A stretch of 32,174 nt of DNA from Elysia marginata (Eukaryota > Mollusca > Gastropoda > Plakobranchidae). The DNA lies in contig BMAT01002294.1 in NCBI GenBank assembly GCA_019649035.1, forward strand, positions 195,590 through 227,763, in the 5' to 3' direction. The notes below the pieces were generated by a model that was not told where the DNA came from, did no database searches, and saw nothing but the letters and a program-made list of their open reading frames with translations. The position numbers and the translations under genes are program-made. Below, piece by piece: positions 31,241 to 32,174 of the stretch (position 1 is the stretch's first letter; every line of letters starts with the position of its first letter).

Positions 31241-31536
31241 TGTAAAATATGTCCATTACCATTGGGCAGTTTTAATATCATCGTTGTCACTTATAAAATC
31301 TGGCCAGTTGCCACTTTCGTAATAAACTGGAAACCAAGATGTCGTCTTCTGCTGATTCTCTTAACAATAAACATGTTGTCCTAGATCGTTGGCTAATATA
31401 TTATGATATTATATTACAGATGTGTTTTTAAAATTTTATCAAATGCTTCAAAAGAATGAATGACAATGCCGAAGTTTGTACGGAGACTGCTCCAAATGTT
31501 AGGTGCAATGATGTGAAACGATCGCTCACCATATTT
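31241..31536 (-). mobile_element. LINE 3' end, copy 2 (ORF2 C-terminus plus 3' UTR)
   Basis: On the minus strand, 31536-31414 encodes 40 residues and a TAA stop: KYGERSFHIIAPNIWSSLRT, NFG, then SFEAFDKILKTHL. This fits the C-terminal block of CR1/Jockey-type LINE reverse transcriptase ORFs (pattern YG.RSF...AP..WNSLP...R......FK..LKTHL). The following 175 nt (31,413-31,241) are 3' UTR shared with copy 1 at 24,870. The upstream part is lost. Small differences between the copies (157 versus 178 nt) show they are old. Confidence 0.75.
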
Positions 31537-32174
31537 TCCATAATTATAATCATTATAATTATTTTTGGGACCTGAAGTATTTTTTAATCACTGAACAACC
31601 TCAGTGACCTTCTAGGATGGTATAGATTTACAGTTTTTTTAAAATAAGTTGGGGCTCTTTGAAGACAGATGAAACACGTGATGGCGATCTTGTATTGAAT
31701 TCTTTGATTCACAGATAACGTGTGAAGTAGGCTACTATGTAACTATTAGTCTCACTGCATTATTCTGCAGAACTTTTAAGTATAAGTTCTAATATTGTGA
31801 GAACAGATGCCTGTTAAGAGATTATTACAATAGTCTTTGTGTGACATTACAAGGAAAGTAACAAGTTTTAACCATCCCCATCCGTCATGGGTTGAAAACG
31901 ACCCAGGGACCTCTAAAATATCTGTTACTTGGCCCTAAGCGAAGTCATATACCCCATCGCACGATGTAATCTAAATTTATCCAATTCCTCAACATTGAGC
32001 AGGCCAGTTTTCCAATTTAGCGCGTTTTCTTTTCTTTATTGATGTTTTTTTTTATACAAATCCACGCATTCGACCACCCATACATTTTATATAAGAAGAT
32101 ATGCCATGGGTAGAAAACTAAATACCATCGACTTTGAACAGAATGATTTATGATGGTAGGTGTACAACAAGGTT
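31537..32174. other. Unassigned 3' end of window
   Basis: AT-rich with no recognised gene. A palindromic ATAATTATAATCATTATAATTAT stretch lies near 31540-31562. More diverged LINE sequence could continue here but could not be read. Confidence 0.5.

Noticed and set aside
24872-31418. LTR pair of the gypsy element (157 and 178 nt, TGTAA...TTACA, Steamer-like length)
   Set aside because: The minus strand at 31414-31536 is a LINE ORF2 C-terminus directly joined to the repeat, and the left copy also has a KTHLF-like tail. No matching target duplication, convincing primer-binding site or polypurine tract was found.

Overview
The window looks like animal nuclear DNA, most likely from a mollusc or another lophotrochozoan. 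It is AT-rich and mostly non-coding. Short GC-richer exons with GT/AG borders sit between large introns, and the repeats are metazoan types: a tRNA-derived SINE, a LINE 3' end, a Mag/Steamer-like Ty3/gypsy element, PIF/Harbinger and a MITE. There are no bacterial-type operons, rRNAs or CRISPR arrays. The species cannot be named from the sequence.

Region 1 (about 1-20,600) holds the 3' half of one plus-strand gene, a TRPC-family cation channel. Seven coding exons can be placed with matching splice phases: 3820-3963, 4671-4885, 6070-6271, 6736-6936, 8281-8322, 9010-9739 and 18533-19680. Together they encode about 893 residues, from the segment before S4, through S5, the pore, S6, the TRP box and the CIRB region, to a very long Ser/Gly-rich basic tail ending in a PDZ-ligand-like T-F-M. 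Exons for the ankyrin repeats and S1-S3 must lie upstream of the window. An 8.8 kb intron separates the last two exons. Regulatory candidates are a 38-nt poison exon (8449-8486), a read-through alternative C-terminus (stop at 9769-9771) and poly(A) signals at 19858, 20442 and 20588.

Region 2 (about 20,600-24,870) is AT-rich intergenic DNA. It carries a near-perfect ERE-like palindrome (22292-22306), a decayed GAT microsatellite (23418-23652) and a complete tRNA-derived SINE with 13-bp target duplications (23858-24134).

Region 3 (about 24,870-31,540) is a graveyard of nested mobile elements. A dead Ty3/gypsy element of the Mag/Steamer-like type (gag, protease stub, RT, RNase H, integrase; about 25,340-30,060) has many stops and has lost catalytic Asp residues in RT and RNase H. 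Two insertions interrupt its integrase part: an unidentified one of about 750 bp (27,796-28,551) and a 306-bp MITE with terminal inverted repeats and a 7-bp target duplication (28,823-29,128). Just downstream lies a collapsed PIF/Harbinger element, with a transposase N-terminus and a MADF-domain N-terminus facing each other. Two minus-strand copies of the same LINE 3' end flank the whole block. They first look like LTRs, but the one at 31.4 kb continues into a recognisable LINE ORF2 C-terminus.

No intact gene other than the channel was found, and nothing here is clearly a new biological system. The most rewarding leads are the channel's alternative splicing and pore substitutions, the face-to-face Harbinger/MADF remnant and the nested insertion history.
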